The notes beneath the pieces were generated by a model that made no database searches, was not told where the DNA came from, and was given only the letters and a program-made list of their open reading frames with translations. Shown one piece after another: positions 50,654 to 59,931 of a stretch of DNA of 64,000 nt (its first letter is position 1; the number at the start of each line of letters is the position of its first letter). Both the position numbers and the translations under genes were made by a program. The stretch is taken from the NCBI GenBank assembly GCA_014649575.1, contig BMTH01000005.1:310001-374000 (forward strand), written 5' to 3'. This DNA is from Streptomyces griseoincarnatus. Its GTDB lineage: Bacteria > Actinomycetota > Actinomycetes > Streptomycetales > Streptomycetaceae.

Positions 50654-51883
50654 TTGTCCACACCCGCTGAGGAGCACGCCCCCGGCCTCGCGTCGCCCGA
50701 CGGCACCGCGGCCCGCGCCCGCGGACTGACCAAGGCGTACGGCTCGGGCGAGACGGCGGTGATCGCCCTGGACTCGGTGGACGTGGACATCGCGCGGGGC
50801 CGCTTCACCGCGGTGATGGGGCCGTCAGGCTCGGGGAAGTCCACGCTGATGCACTGCCTGGCCGGGCTCGACACCGTCTCGACCGGTCAGGTGTGGCTCG
50901 GTGACACGGAGATCACCGGGCTGAAGGACACCGAGCTGACCCGGCTGCGGCGGGACCGCGTCGGGTTCATGTTCCAGTCGTTCAACCTGATCCCCACGCT
51001 GAACGCACGCGAGAACGTCACCCTGCCCATGGACATCGCCGGGCGGAAGCCCGACGAGGCGTGGCTGGACCAGGTCATCGACACGCTGGGCCTGCGGGAC
51101 CGCCTGAAACACCGGCCCGCACAGCTGTCGGGCGGCCAGCAGCAGCGGGTCGCCTGCGCGCGGGCGCTGGTCTCCCGGCCCGAGCTGATCTTCGCCGACG
51201 AACCGACCGGCAACCTCGACTCCCGGGCCGGCCTCGAAGTGCTCGGCTTCCTGCGGGAGGCGGTGGACCGGCTGGGCCAGACGGTGGTCATGGTCACCCA
51301 CGACCCCGGCGCCGCCGCCCACGCGGACCTGGTCCTGTTCCTGGCGGACGGGCGCATCGTGGACGAGATGCACCGCCCTACGGCGGAGTCGGTCCTGGAG
51401 AGGATGAAGCGGTTCGACGTCGTGCGGGGCGCCACGGTCCCGGACGGTGCGGTATCGCCCGGCGACGCGGTGCCGCCGGGCGGGAGGGGGCGGCCGGATG
51501 CCGTGCCCTCGGTCGCCGGACAGGCGGACGCCACGCAGGCGGACGCCACGCAGGCGGACGCCGTGCGGCCCGACGGCTCGCCGCCGGACGGCGGGACGTC
51601 ACACCGCACAGAGCCGGACGGCCCGAGGCCGACCGCCACGCCCCCGAAGGGGACGGAGCCTGGTACCGCTCCCGGCGCTTCACCGTCGGACGGCAGCCGG
51701 CGGGGCACTCCGCCCGCGGCCGGCGGGAAGCCGAGCGTTCCGCCGCGGGGCGACGGAACGACGGGGGCCACGCCCCCTGGCGGCGGTACTGCGGGCGTCG
51801 GGCGGACGCGCCCCGCCTCGTCCGCCGCCGGAGGTCCGGCTGACGAGAGCGCTCCCGGCGAGCAGGGCTCCGGGGAGGGCTGA
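50654..51883 (+). CDS. ABC transporter ATPase (MacB/LolD type) with long disordered tail
   Basis: A 409-residue protein. The ABC domain occupies about residues 20-255, with Walker A MGPSGSGKSTLMH, signature QLSGGQQQRVACARAL and Walker B ELIFADEPTGNLDSR. The last 150 residues are Pro/Gly/Asp/Thr-rich with QADATQADATQADA repeats, unusual for this family. The TTG at 50654 has GGAGGAGG eight bases before it; a further upstream ATG would include a TTA codon over the likely -10. Works with the permease five bases downstream. Confidence 0.85.
   Translation: MSTPAEEHAPGLASPDGTAARARGLTKAYGSGETAVIALDSVDVDIARGRFTAVMGPSGSGKSTLMHCLAGLDTVSTGQVWLGDTEITGLKDTELTRLRRDRVGFMFQSFNLIPTLNARENVTLPMDIAGRKPDEAWLDQVIDTLGLRDRLKHRPAQLSGGQQQRVACARALVSRPELIFADEPTGNLDSRAGLEVLGFLREAVDRLGQTVVMVTHDPGAAAHADLVLFLADGRIVDEMHRPTAESVLERMKRFDVVRGATVPDGAVSPGDAVPPGGRGRPDAVPSVAGQADATQADATQADAVRPDGSPPDGGTSHRTEPDGPRPTATPPKGTEPGTAPGASPSDGSRRGTPPAAGGKPSVPPRGDGTTGATPPGGGTAGVGRTRPASSAAGGPADESAPGEQGSGEG
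51521..51565. repeat. 15-bp coding repeat in the ABC ATPase tail
   Basis: CAGGCGGACGCCACG occurs at 51521-51535 and 51536-51550, with a near copy at 51551-51565. In frame it encodes QADAT repeats. Confidence 0.85.
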
Positions 51884-51887
51884 CGGC

Positions 51888-54455
51888 GTGCTGAAAGCGA
51901 CCCTGCGGAGTTTCCTCGCGCACAAGGGGCGGCTTCTGCTGTCCGCCCTCGCCGTCGTGCTGTCCGTCGCGTTCGTCGCGGGCAGTCTCATCTTCTCCGA
52001 CACCGTCAACCGCACCTTCGACCGCCTGTTCGCCTCCAGTTCCGCCGACGTGACGGTGCAGCCGCGGGAGGACCTGGAGGCCGCGGTGCCGACCGGGGCC
52101 GTGGCGACGGTGCCCGCCGGGCTGGCCCGGCAACTGGGCGGCGTCCAGGGTGTGGCGTCGGCCCACCCGGACGTCGAGGTGGAGAACGTCACCGTCGTCG
52201 ACGACCGCAACGAGTCCGTCGGCCCGACCACCGGCGCGCCGACCCTCGCCGTGGACTGGCACGTCACCGAGCGCAGCGTGGTGGAGCTGACCTCCGGCCG
52301 CACCCCGCGCGGGGACGGCGAGGCCGTGCTGGACGCGGACACCGCGGACGCCAAGGGCGTGGAGATCGGCGACGCGCTGACCGTGCAGGCGCAGCCGGGA
52401 TCGTTCCGTGTCGAGGTGGTCGGGATCGCCACCTTCACCACCACCAACCCGGGCGCGGCCCTGGTGTTCCTGGACCCGGACGTGGCGGCCACCCGTCTGC
52501 TGGGCGCCGCGGACCGGGCCACCAGCGTCTCCGTGGAGGCGGCGCCGGGTGTGCCGGACGCGGAGCTGAAGCGGCGGATCACCGCCGAACTCGGCGCCGG
52601 CGCCTACGAGATCAGGACGGCGGACGAACTGGCCGAGACGGCCTCCGAGGAACTGGGCGCGTTCCTCGACGTCATCAAGTACGCGATGCTCGGCTTCGCC
52701 GGGATCGCCGTGCTCGTGGGCGTGTTCCTGATCGTCAACACCTTCTCCATGCTCATCGCCCAGCGCACCCGTGAGCTGGGCCTGCTGCGGGCGCTCGGCG
52801 CGGACCGGCGGCAGGTGCGGCGATCGGTGCTGACGGAGGCGGTGCTGCTGGGACTGGCCGGCTCGACGGCCGGCCTGGCGGCCGGGGTGGGGCTGGCCTT
52901 CGGGCTGATCCGGCTGATGAGCGCCTTCGGGATGAACCTCAGGACCACGGAGATGGTGGTCGGCTGGGCCACGCCCGTCTCCGCGTACGTGGTGGGCGTG
53001 GGCGTCACCTTCGTCGCCGCGTACCTGCCGGCCCGTCGCGCGGCGGCCGTCTCCCCGATGGCCGCGCTGGCCGACGCGGAGGTCGCCGGGGTGGGCCGGC
53101 CGCTGCGGGCCCGCGCGGTGGCCGGAGGCGTCGTCGGCGCGGTCGGCGCGGCGGCGCTGCTGGGCTGTGTGCTGTCGGCCGACACGGCGACGGCGGCGTC
53201 CCTGCTGGGGCTCGGAGTCGTGCTCACCCTGGTCGCCACCGTCGTCGCGGGCCCGCTGCTGGTGCGGCCGGTGATCCGGGTGCTGGGCGCGGCGTTCCCC
53301 GCGCTGTTCGGCGCGGTCGGCCGGATGAGCCGGCGCAACGCCCTGCGCAACCCGCGCCGCACCGGGGCCACGGCCGCCGCGCTGATGGTGGGGCTGGCCC
53401 TGGTGGGAGGTCTGTCGGTGGCCGGCGCGTCGATGTCCCGGTCCTTCGACGAACAGATCGACAAGACACTGGGCGCGGACTTCGTGATCCAGAACGCCAA
53501 CTTCATGCCCTTCCCGCCGGAGGTCACCGACCGGGTGCGGGACACCGAGGGCGTCGGCCTGGTCGTACGGCAGCGGTTCGCGCCGGTGGCGGTGCGGCTG
53601 CCGGACGGCGAGCGGATCGAGACCACCGCCGCCGGGTACGACGACGGCGTCGACGACGTCGCCCGGGTGACGTACGCGGAGGGCGGCACTCAGGCCGCGC
53701 TGGCCGACGGCGGGATCGCCATGGACGCGGGGTTCGCGGCCGAGCACGGGGTGCGCCGGGGCGACCGGGTGCCGGTGGAGTTCTCCGGCGGCCGCACCGC
53801 CGCGTTCACGGTGGCCGCCCTGACCGACATGGAGGGCGGCGAGGGCTTCGGGATGCGCGGCGGGCTGTTCTTCGGCATGGCGGCCGTGGAGGAGTACGTG
53901 CCGGGCGGCCAGGACTCCGCGCTGTACGTCAACGCCGCGGCCGGCAGCTCCCCGGACGAGCTGCGTGACCGGCTGGAGGCGACGCTCGACCCGTATCCGC
54001 AGGTGCGGGCGCGCGACCAGGCCGACTACAAGGAGCTGGTGCACGAGCAGATCGCCGTGCTGCTGTACCTGGTGTACGCCCTGCTGGGGCTGGCGATCGT
54101 GATCGCGGTGCTGGGCGTGGTCAACACGCTCGCGCTGTCGGTGGTGGAGCGCACCCGGGAGATCGGGCTGCTGCGGGCGATCGGTCTTGGCCGGCGGCAG
54201 CTGCGGCGCATGATCCGGCTGGAGTCCGTGGTGATCGCGGTGTTCGGCGCGGTGCTGGGCCTGGCGCTGGGGCTGGTGTGGGGCGTGTGCGCCCAGCAGG
54301 TGCTGGCGCTGGAGGGCATGACCGCGTTCGCGGTGCCCTGGGGCACGGTCGTGGCGGTGGTCGTCGGATCGGCTGTGGTGGGTGTGGCGGCGGCGCTGCT
54401 GCCGGCTCTGCGGGCGTCGAGGATGAACGTGCTGGAGGCCATCGCCCACGAGTGA
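51888..54455 (+). CDS. FtsX-type ABC permease, duplicated
   Basis: An 855-residue permease with two MacB/FtsX units. N-terminal membrane helix (LLLSALAVVLSVAFVAGSLI), a large extracytoplasmic domain, helices near residues 265-400 (AMLGFAGIAVLVGVFLIVNT + FSMLIAQRTRELGLLRALGA), then the same arrangement repeated to the C-terminus (ERTREIGLLRAIGLGRRQLR). Partner of the ATPase upstream; such exporters move lipids, peptides or drugs or transmit signals. GTG start at 51888 follows GGGGAGG. Confidence 0.9.
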   Translation: MLKATLRSFLAHKGRLLLSALAVVLSVAFVAGSLIFSDTVNRTFDRLFASSSADVTVQPREDLEAAVPTGAVATVPAGLARQLGGVQGVASAHPDVEVENVTVVDDRNESVGPTTGAPTLAVDWHVTERSVVELTSGRTPRGDGEAVLDADTADAKGVEIGDALTVQAQPGSFRVEVVGIATFTTTNPGAALVFLDPDVAATRLLGAADRATSVSVEAAPGVPDAELKRRITAELGAGAYEIRTADELAETASEELGAFLDVIKYAMLGFAGIAVLVGVFLIVNTFSMLIAQRTRELGLLRALGADRRQVRRSVLTEAVLLGLAGSTAGLAAGVGLAFGLIRLMSAFGMNLRTTEMVVGWATPVSAYVVGVGVTFVAAYLPARRAAAVSPMAALADAEVAGVGRPLRARAVAGGVVGAVGAAALLGCVLSADTATAASLLGLGVVLTLVATVVAGPLLVRPVIRVLGAAFPALFGAVGRMSRRNALRNPRRTGATAAALMVGLALVGGLSVAGASMSRSFDEQIDKTLGADFVIQNANFMPFPPEVTDRVRDTEGVGLVVRQRFAPVAVRLPDGERIETTAAGYDDGVDDVARVTYAEGGTQAALADGGIAMDAGFAAEHGVRRGDRVPVEFSGGRTAAFTVAALTDMEGGEGFGMRGGLFFGMAAVEEYVPGGQDSALYVNAAAGSSPDELRDRLEATLDPYPQVRARDQADYKELVHEQIAVLLYLVYALLGLAIVIAVLGVVNTLALSVVERTREIGLLRAIGLGRRQLRRMIRLESVVIAVFGAVLGLALGLVWGVCAQQVLALEGMTAFAVPWGTVVAVVVGSAVVGVAAALLPALRASRMNVLEAIAHE

Positions 54456-54530
54456 GCCGGCCTCCCCACCACCGGTCCGCATGATGGAATTCCGTGATCA
54501 CTCCGCCGCGGCCGTGCTGGGATCGGCCGC

Positions 54531-54968
54531 ATGAGTGAACTCACGAGCGCACCGCGGATCCGGGCCGCCGGCCCCGACGACCTCGACGCCGTGCTGGCCT
54601 TCTGGAAGACGGCCGCCGAGGGCACCAGCATCAGCGACGACCGCAGCGGCGTGGAGCGGCTGGTCGCCCGCGACCCCGAGGCGCTGATCCTCGCCGAGCG
54701 GGAGGGGGAGCTGGTCGGCACGGTGATCGCGGGCTTCGACGGCTGGCGGTGCCATCTGTACCGGCTGGCGGTGCACCCGGACCACCGCCGCCAGGGCGTC
54801 GCGACGGCGCTGCTGGCCGCCGCGGAGGAGCGGTTCAGGGCGCTCGGCGGGCGCCGCGCGGGCGCGATGGTGCTGCAGCGCAACGAGACCGCCCATCATG
54901 CGTGGGGCGCGGCGGGGTATGCGCCGGAGGAACGCTGGCGGCGCTGGGTGAAGCCCCTCACCGGGTGA
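54531..54968 (+). CDS. GNAT-family acetyltransferase
   Basis: A 145-residue N-acetyltransferase. The acetyl-CoA loop is YRLAVHPDHRRQGVATALLA (Q/RxxGxG/A) near residue 80, preceded by the central beta strand VGTVIAGFDGW. Substrate unknown. No operon partner; 75 bases after the permease in the same direction. Confidence 0.82.
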   Translation: MSELTSAPRIRAAGPDDLDAVLAFWKTAAEGTSISDDRSGVERLVARDPEALILAEREGELVGTVIAGFDGWRCHLYRLAVHPDHRRQGVATALLAAAEERFRALGGRRAGAMVLQRNETAHHAWGAAGYAPEERWRRWVKPLTG

Positions 54969-55007
54969 TCCACGGCCCGCCGGCCGCCCTGCCCCTCCTC
55001 CCCCGGT

Positions 55008-55025
55008 GAGGGCCGTCCGGCCCTC
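55008..55025 (+). terminator. Terminator after the acetyltransferase gene
   Basis: GAGGGCCG (55008-55015) and CGGCCCTC (55018-55025) form a perfect stem; the innermost pairs would open to make a loop. Confidence 0.5.
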
Positions 55026-55124
55026 CGTGAAAGGTCGTGTCACCGCCCGTGGGCCCGCAACCGGTTGCCGCCGACACCGCGCGTCCGACCCCGTCCTGTC
55101 CGACGATGGGACGGAGGTGACCCG

Positions 55125-56498
55125 ATGACCGAAGTGCTCCTCCTGCTGGCGGCGATTGGACTGTCGCTCCTGTGCGGGGCGTTCGTGGCGGCCGAGTTCT
55201 CCCTCACCACGGTCGAGCGGGCCGAGCTGGAGCGGGCGGTGGAGCGCGGCGAGCGAGGCGCCGCCGGCGCGCTCAAGGCCGTCCGCAGCCTGACCTTCCA
55301 GCTCTCCGGGGCCCAGCTCGGCATCACCGTCACCAATCTGGTGGTCGGCATGTTGTCCGAGCCGTCGATCGCTGCGCTGATCAGAGGCCCGCTGCGGGAC
55401 CTCGGCGCCTCGGAGTCGGTGGCCCGGTCGCTGGCGCTGGTGATCGGCACCGGCCTGTCGACGGTGTTCCTGATGGTGGTCGGCGAGCTGGTGCCGAAGA
55501 ACTGGGCGATCTCCTCGCCGCTCGCGGTCGCGAAACGGGTGGGCAACGCCCAGCGCTGGTTCAGCGCCGCGTTCCGCCCGTTCATCACCCATCTGAACAA
55601 CTCGGCCAACCGGATGGTGCGCCGGATCGGGCTGGAGCCGGCCGAGGAGCTGGAGTCCGCGCGCAGCCCCCAGGAGCTGGCCGCGCTGGCCCGGCACTCC
55701 GCCAAGGAAGGCGCCCTGGAGGCGGACACCGCCGAGCTGTTCGTCCGCACGCTGAACCTCGCCGACCTCACGGCGGAGAACGTGATGACGCCCCGCGTCC
55801 AGGTCATCGCCCTGGAGGAGAGCGCGACCTGCGAGGACGTGGCCAACGTGACCCGCGCGACCGGGCTGTCCCGGTTCCCCGTGTACCGCGGGACGCTGGA
55901 CCGGGTCGTCGGCACGGCGCATGTGAAGGACGTGCTCGCGCTGCCCGCCGAGCGCCGTACCGAGGTGCCCGTGTCGGAGCTGATGCGCGAACCGCTCCTG
56001 GTGCCGGGCTCGCTCACCGTCGACCGGCTGCTCGACCGGCTGTCCGGCCGCCGCACCATGGCCGTGGTCATCGACGAGTACGGCGGCACGGCGGGCGTGG
56101 CCACCCTGGAGGACATCGTGGAGGAGGTCGTCGGCGAGGTCCGCGACGAGCACGACCCGCACGAGACGCCCGACCTGGCGCGGGCCGGCACCGACGAGGC
56201 GGGCCGCGAGCTGTTCTCCGCCGACGGCTCCGCACGCCTGGACCAGCTGGCCCGGGTGGGGCTGCGCGCCCCGGAGGGGCCGTACGAGACGCTGGCCGGG
56301 CTGGTGGCCGCAGAGCTGGGCCGGATACCGGAGACCGGGGACGCCGTCGAGGTGGCCGGCTGGCGTCTGGAGGTCGCGGACGCCTCGGGCCGCCGCGCGG
56401 CGCGCGTGCTGCTGCGGGCGCCCCTCGACGACGAGAAGCCGGACGGCCACGCGACCGCGTCGGCCGACACCCATGACGACCCGGGGGCCCGCCGATGA
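55125..56498 (+). CDS. CNNM/CBS-domain membrane protein (hemolysin C-like)
   Basis: A 457-residue protein with a DUF21/CNNM transmembrane domain (residues 1-200: EVLLLLAAIGLSLLCGAFVA, VVGELVPKNWAIS), a CBS pair near 220-345 (LTAENVMTPRVQVIAL, MAVVIDEYGGTAGVATLEDI) and a CorC_HlyC domain (DGSARLDQLARVGL). This family is linked to Mg2+/Co2+ transport or resistance. GGAGG precedes the ATG. Followed by a paralogue with a 4-base overlap, suggesting a heteromeric pair. Confidence 0.9.
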   Translation: MTEVLLLLAAIGLSLLCGAFVAAEFSLTTVERAELERAVERGERGAAGALKAVRSLTFQLSGAQLGITVTNLVVGMLSEPSIAALIRGPLRDLGASESVARSLALVIGTGLSTVFLMVVGELVPKNWAISSPLAVAKRVGNAQRWFSAAFRPFITHLNNSANRMVRRIGLEPAEELESARSPQELAALARHSAKEGALEADTAELFVRTLNLADLTAENVMTPRVQVIALEESATCEDVANVTRATGLSRFPVYRGTLDRVVGTAHVKDVLALPAERRTEVPVSELMREPLLVPGSLTVDRLLDRLSGRRTMAVVIDEYGGTAGVATLEDIVEEVVGEVRDEHDPHETPDLARAGTDEAGRELFSADGSARLDQLARVGLRAPEGPYETLAGLVAAELGRIPETGDAVEVAGWRLEVADASGRRAARVLLRAPLDDEKPDGHATASADTHDDPGARR

Positions 56499-57508
56499 CC
56501 GCCGTGCAACTGCTGATCGGCCTGGCCACCCTGGTCGCCAACGCCTTCTTCGTCGGCGCGGAGTTCGCCCTGATCTCGGTGCGCCGCAGCCAGATCGAGC
56601 CGTACGCCGACGAGGGCGACCGGCGCGCCAAGCGGGTGCTGTGGGGGCTCGAGCACGTGTCCGCGCTGCTGGCGGCGGCGCAGCTGGGGATCACGCTGTG
56701 CACCCTGGTCCTCGGCATCGTCGCCGAGCCGGCCATCGCGCATCTGCTGGAACCGGTGTTCCACGCGGTGGGCGTCCCGGAGGGCGCCGGCCACGCGGTG
56801 TCGTTCGTGATCGCACTGAGCCTGGCCACGTATCTGCACATGCTGCTGGGCGAGATGGTGCCGAAGAACATCGCGCTCGCCGAGCCGGTGCGCAGCGCGC
56901 TGCTGCTGGGTCCGCCGCTGGTGGCGCTGTCCCGCGCGCTGCGCCCGGTGATCTTCACCGTCAACGCGTTCGCGAACACGCTGCTGAAGCTGTTGCGGGT
57001 GGAGACACGGGACGAGGTGGTCGCGTCCTTCTCCGACGCCGAACTGGCGCAGATCGTGAAGGACTCCGGTGAGGCGGGCCTGATCGACGACCGGGCCCGC
57101 GAGCGGCTGAACGACGCGCTGGAGCTGGGCCGGCGTCCGGTGCGGGACGTGGTGCTGCCGTTGGAGCGGGTGCTCTACGCGCGCGTGGGCGTCACGCCGG
57201 AGGAGCTGGAGAGGCTGTCGGCGGAGTCCGGCTTCTCGCGGTTCCCGGTGGTGGACGAGCAGCGGCGGATCGTCGGCTATCTGCACGTCAAGGACGCCCT
57301 GGACGCCTCGCCGCGGGACATGCCGTTCCGGCTGCGGGACATGCGGTCGATCGCGCGGGTCCGGGAGAGCACGCCGCTGGACGACGTGCTCACCGCGATG
57401 CGGCGCAGCCGTACGCATCTGGCGGCCGTGCTCGGCGCGGACGGGCGGATGGCGGGGCTGGTGACGATGGAGGACGTGCTGCGGGAGCTGTTCGGGCAGC
57501 GCGCCTGA
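56495..57508 (+). CDS. CNNM/CBS-domain membrane protein, shorter paralogue
   Basis: A 337-residue protein with the same CNNM (ATLVANAFFVGAEFALISVR, LGEMVPKNIALAEP) and CBS domains (RRPVRDVVLPLERVLYARVG, GLVTMEDVLRELFG) as its neighbour but no CorC_HlyC domain. The two genes overlap by 4 bases. The duplication is probably old, since their sequences have diverged greatly. Confidence 0.9.
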   Translation: MTAVQLLIGLATLVANAFFVGAEFALISVRRSQIEPYADEGDRRAKRVLWGLEHVSALLAAAQLGITLCTLVLGIVAEPAIAHLLEPVFHAVGVPEGAGHAVSFVIALSLATYLHMLLGEMVPKNIALAEPVRSALLLGPPLVALSRALRPVIFTVNAFANTLLKLLRVETRDEVVASFSDAELAQIVKDSGEAGLIDDRARERLNDALELGRRPVRDVVLPLERVLYARVGVTPEELERLSAESGFSRFPVVDEQRRIVGYLHVKDALDASPRDMPFRLRDMRSIARVRESTPLDDVLTAMRRSRTHLAAVLGADGRMAGLVTMEDVLRELFGQRA

Positions 57509-57563
57509 CCGGCTCCAGCCGTCCGGAGGGAAGGTGACCGACCGGCGGGTATGTGCCAGGGGC

Positions 57564-57569
57564 TACCAT
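57564..57569 (+). promoter_or_regulatory. Possible -10 for leaderless SGNH hydrolase transcript
   Basis: TACCAT lies 10 bases before the ATG at 57580, and no ribosome site is visible in between, which suggests a leaderless transcript. A -35 element is not clear. Confidence 0.4.
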
Positions 57570-57579
57570 TTCTGTCGCC

Positions 57580-58371
57580 ATGCAGACGAACCCCACTCCC
57601 AGCTCCCCCGCCCACGCCAGCCTCGTGGCCCTGGGCGACTCCTTCACCGAGGGCATGTCGGACCTGCTGCCCGACGGCACCTACCGCGGCTGGGCCGACC
57701 TGCTCGCGGCCCGGATGGCCGCGGTCACGCCCGGCTTCCGGTACGCCAACCTCGCGGTGCGCGGCAAGCTGATCCAGCAGATCGTCGACGAGCAGGTCGA
57801 CCGCGCGGCGGCCATGGGCGCCGACGTGATCACCCTGGTCGGTGGTCTCAACGACACGCTGCGCCCCAAGTGCGACATGGTCCAGGTGCGGGACCTGCTC
57901 ACCGAGGCCGTGGAGCGGCTGGCCCCGCACTGCGAGCAACTCGTGCTGATGCGCAGCCCGGGCCGTCAGGGACCGGTGCTGGAGCGCTTCCGCCCCCGCA
58001 TGGAGGCGCTGTTCGCGGTCGTCGACGAGCTCGCCGCCCGGCACGACGCGGTGGTGGTCGACCTGTACGGTGCGCCGGCGCTCGGCGACCCCCGGCTGTG
58101 GGACGTGGACCGGCTGCACCTCACCGGCGAGGGGCACCGCAGGGTCGCGGAGGCGGTGTGGCAGACGCTCGGTTACCCGGCGGAGGACCCGGAGTGGCAC
58201 CTGCCCCCGGACGCGACGCTGCCGCCGCACTGGGTGGCGCGCCGGGTCGAGGACGCGCGGTTCGCGCGCCGGCACCTGCTGCCGTGGATCGGCCGCCGGC
58301 TCACCGGGCGCTCCTCCGGGGACGGCCTGCCGCCCAAGCGTCCCGAGCTGCTGCCGTACGAGACGGCGTAG
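57580..58371 (+). CDS. SGNH/GDSL-family hydrolase
   Basis: A 263-residue SGNH esterase/lipase-fold protein. Block I is VALGDSFTEGMSD (catalytic Ser in GDS), block III the GLND motif in TLVGGLNDTLRP, and block V the DxxH dyad in VDRLHLTGEGH. No signal peptide is visible, so it acts in the cytoplasm; substrate unknown. The ATG at 57580 immediately follows a -10-like TACCAT without a ribosome site. Confidence 0.85.
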   Translation: MQTNPTPSSPAHASLVALGDSFTEGMSDLLPDGTYRGWADLLAARMAAVTPGFRYANLAVRGKLIQQIVDEQVDRAAAMGADVITLVGGLNDTLRPKCDMVQVRDLLTEAVERLAPHCEQLVLMRSPGRQGPVLERFRPRMEALFAVVDELAARHDAVVVDLYGAPALGDPRLWDVDRLHLTGEGHRRVAEAVWQTLGYPAEDPEWHLPPDATLPPHWVARRVEDARFARRHLLPWIGRRLTGRSSGDGLPPKRPELLPYETA

Positions 58372-58430
58372 CGGTCCTTTCGTACGTTCCTCCAGGTCAC
58401 CCCGTGGCGCGGGCCTGCACGAATCGCCAG

Positions 58431-58436
58431 TAGACT
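58431..58436 (+). promoter_or_regulatory. -10 element for probable leaderless purB transcript
   Basis: TAGACT is followed by eight bases and then the purB GTG, with no ribosome site, so transcription probably starts at or next to the initiation codon. Confidence 0.5.
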
Positions 58437-58444
58437 CCCTGTAC

Positions 58445-59887
58445 GTGACTGCTGCGCCCGCCAAGCCCCGTATCCCGAACGTCCTCGCCGGACGCTACGC
58501 CTCCGCCGAGCTCGCCACGCTCTGGTCGCCCGAGCAGAAGGTGAGGCTCGAGCGGCAGCTCTGGCTCGCCGTGCTGAAGGCCCAGAAGGACCTCGGGATC
58601 GAGGTGCCCGACACGGCGATCGCCGACTACGAGCGGGTCCTCGACACCGTCGACCTGGCCTCGATCGCCGAGCGCGAGAAGGTCACCCGCCACGACGTGA
58701 AGGCGCGGATCGAGGAGTTCAACGACCTCGCCGGGCACGAGCACGTCCACAAGGGCATGACCTCCCGCGATCTCACCGAGAATGTCGAGCAGCTCCAGAT
58801 CCGGCTCTCGCTGGAGCTGATGCGCGACCGCTCCGTGGCCGTGCTGGCCCGTCTCGGCAAGCTGGCCGGGGAGTACGGCGAGCTGGTCATGGCCGGCCGC
58901 TCGCACAACGTGGCCGCGCAGGCCACCACCCTCGGCAAGCGCTTCGCGACCGCCGCCGACGAACTGCTGGTGGCCTACGGGCGGCTGGAGGAGCTGCTGG
59001 GCCGCTACCCGCTGCGCGGCATCAAGGGCCCGGTCGGCACCGCGCAGGACATGCTGGACCTGCTCGGCGGGGATGCCGCCAAGCTGGCCGAGCTGGAGAA
59101 CCGGATCGCCGGCCACCTCGGCTTCTCCCAGGCGTTCACGTCCGTCGGCCAGGTCTACCCGCGCTCCCTGGACTACGAGGTCGTCACCGCGCTGGTGCAG
59201 CTGGCCGCCGCGCCGTCCTCGCTGGCGAAGACGATCCGGTTGATGGCCGGGCACGAGCTGGTCACCGAGGGATTCAAGCCCGGTCAGGTCGGCTCGTCCG
59301 CGATGCCGCACAAGATGAACACGCGCTCCTGCGAGCGGGTCAACGGCCTGATGGTCATCCTGCGCGGCTACGCCTCGATGACGGGCGAGCTGGCGGGCGA
59401 CCAGTGGAACGAGGGCGACGTGTCCTGCTCCGTGGTGCGCCGGGTCGCGCTTCCGGACGCGTTCTTCGCGCTCGACGGGCTGCTGGAGACGTTCCTGACC
59501 GTGCTCGACGAGTTCGGCGCCTTCCCGGCCGTCGTGGCCCGGGAGCTGGACCGTTACCTGCCGTTCCTCGCCACGACCAAGGTGCTGATGGGCGCGGTCC
59601 GCGCGGGTGTCGGCCGTGAGGTCGCCCACGAGGCGATCAAGGAGAACGCCGTCGCCACCGCGCTCGCCATGCGGGAGCAGGGCGCCGAGCGCAACGACCT
59701 GCTCGACAAGCTCGCGGCCGACGAGCGGCTGCCGCTGGACCGCGCCGAGCTGGAGGCGCTGATGGCGGACAAGCTGTCCTTCACCGGCGCCGCGAGCGAC
59801 CAGGTCGCCACCGTGGTCGCCCGGATCGACGCGATCGTGAAGCAGCACCCGGAGGCCGCCGGCTACACCCCCGGGGCGATCCTCTGA
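58445..59887 (+). CDS. purB: Adenylosuccinate lyase
   Basis: A 480-residue enzyme of the fumarase/aspartase superfamily making fumarate and AMP (and AICAR) in purine synthesis. It shows KGMTSRDLTENVEQLQI, the family signature GSSAMPHKMNTRSCERV with the flexible catalytic loop, and YPRSLDYEV. The GTG at 58445 follows a -10 element by eight bases, so the message is likely leaderless. The stop TGA overlaps an in-frame CTG that may begin the glycosylase gene. Confidence 0.92.
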   Translation: MTAAPAKPRIPNVLAGRYASAELATLWSPEQKVRLERQLWLAVLKAQKDLGIEVPDTAIADYERVLDTVDLASIAEREKVTRHDVKARIEEFNDLAGHEHVHKGMTSRDLTENVEQLQIRLSLELMRDRSVAVLARLGKLAGEYGELVMAGRSHNVAAQATTLGKRFATAADELLVAYGRLEELLGRYPLRGIKGPVGTAQDMLDLLGGDAAKLAELENRIAGHLGFSQAFTSVGQVYPRSLDYEVVTALVQLAAAPSSLAKTIRLMAGHELVTEGFKPGQVGSSAMPHKMNTRSCERVNGLMVILRGYASMTGELAGDQWNEGDVSCSVVRRVALPDAFFALDGLLETFLTVLDEFGAFPAVVARELDRYLPFLATTKVLMGAVRAGVGREVAHEAIKENAVATALAMREQGAERNDLLDKLAADERLPLDRAELEALMADKLSFTGAASDQVATVVARIDAIVKQHPEAAGYTPGAIL

Positions 59888-59931
59888 GGCGCTTCACCCA
59901 GGAGGAGCTGGAGGCCGCCCGCGACCGCCTC

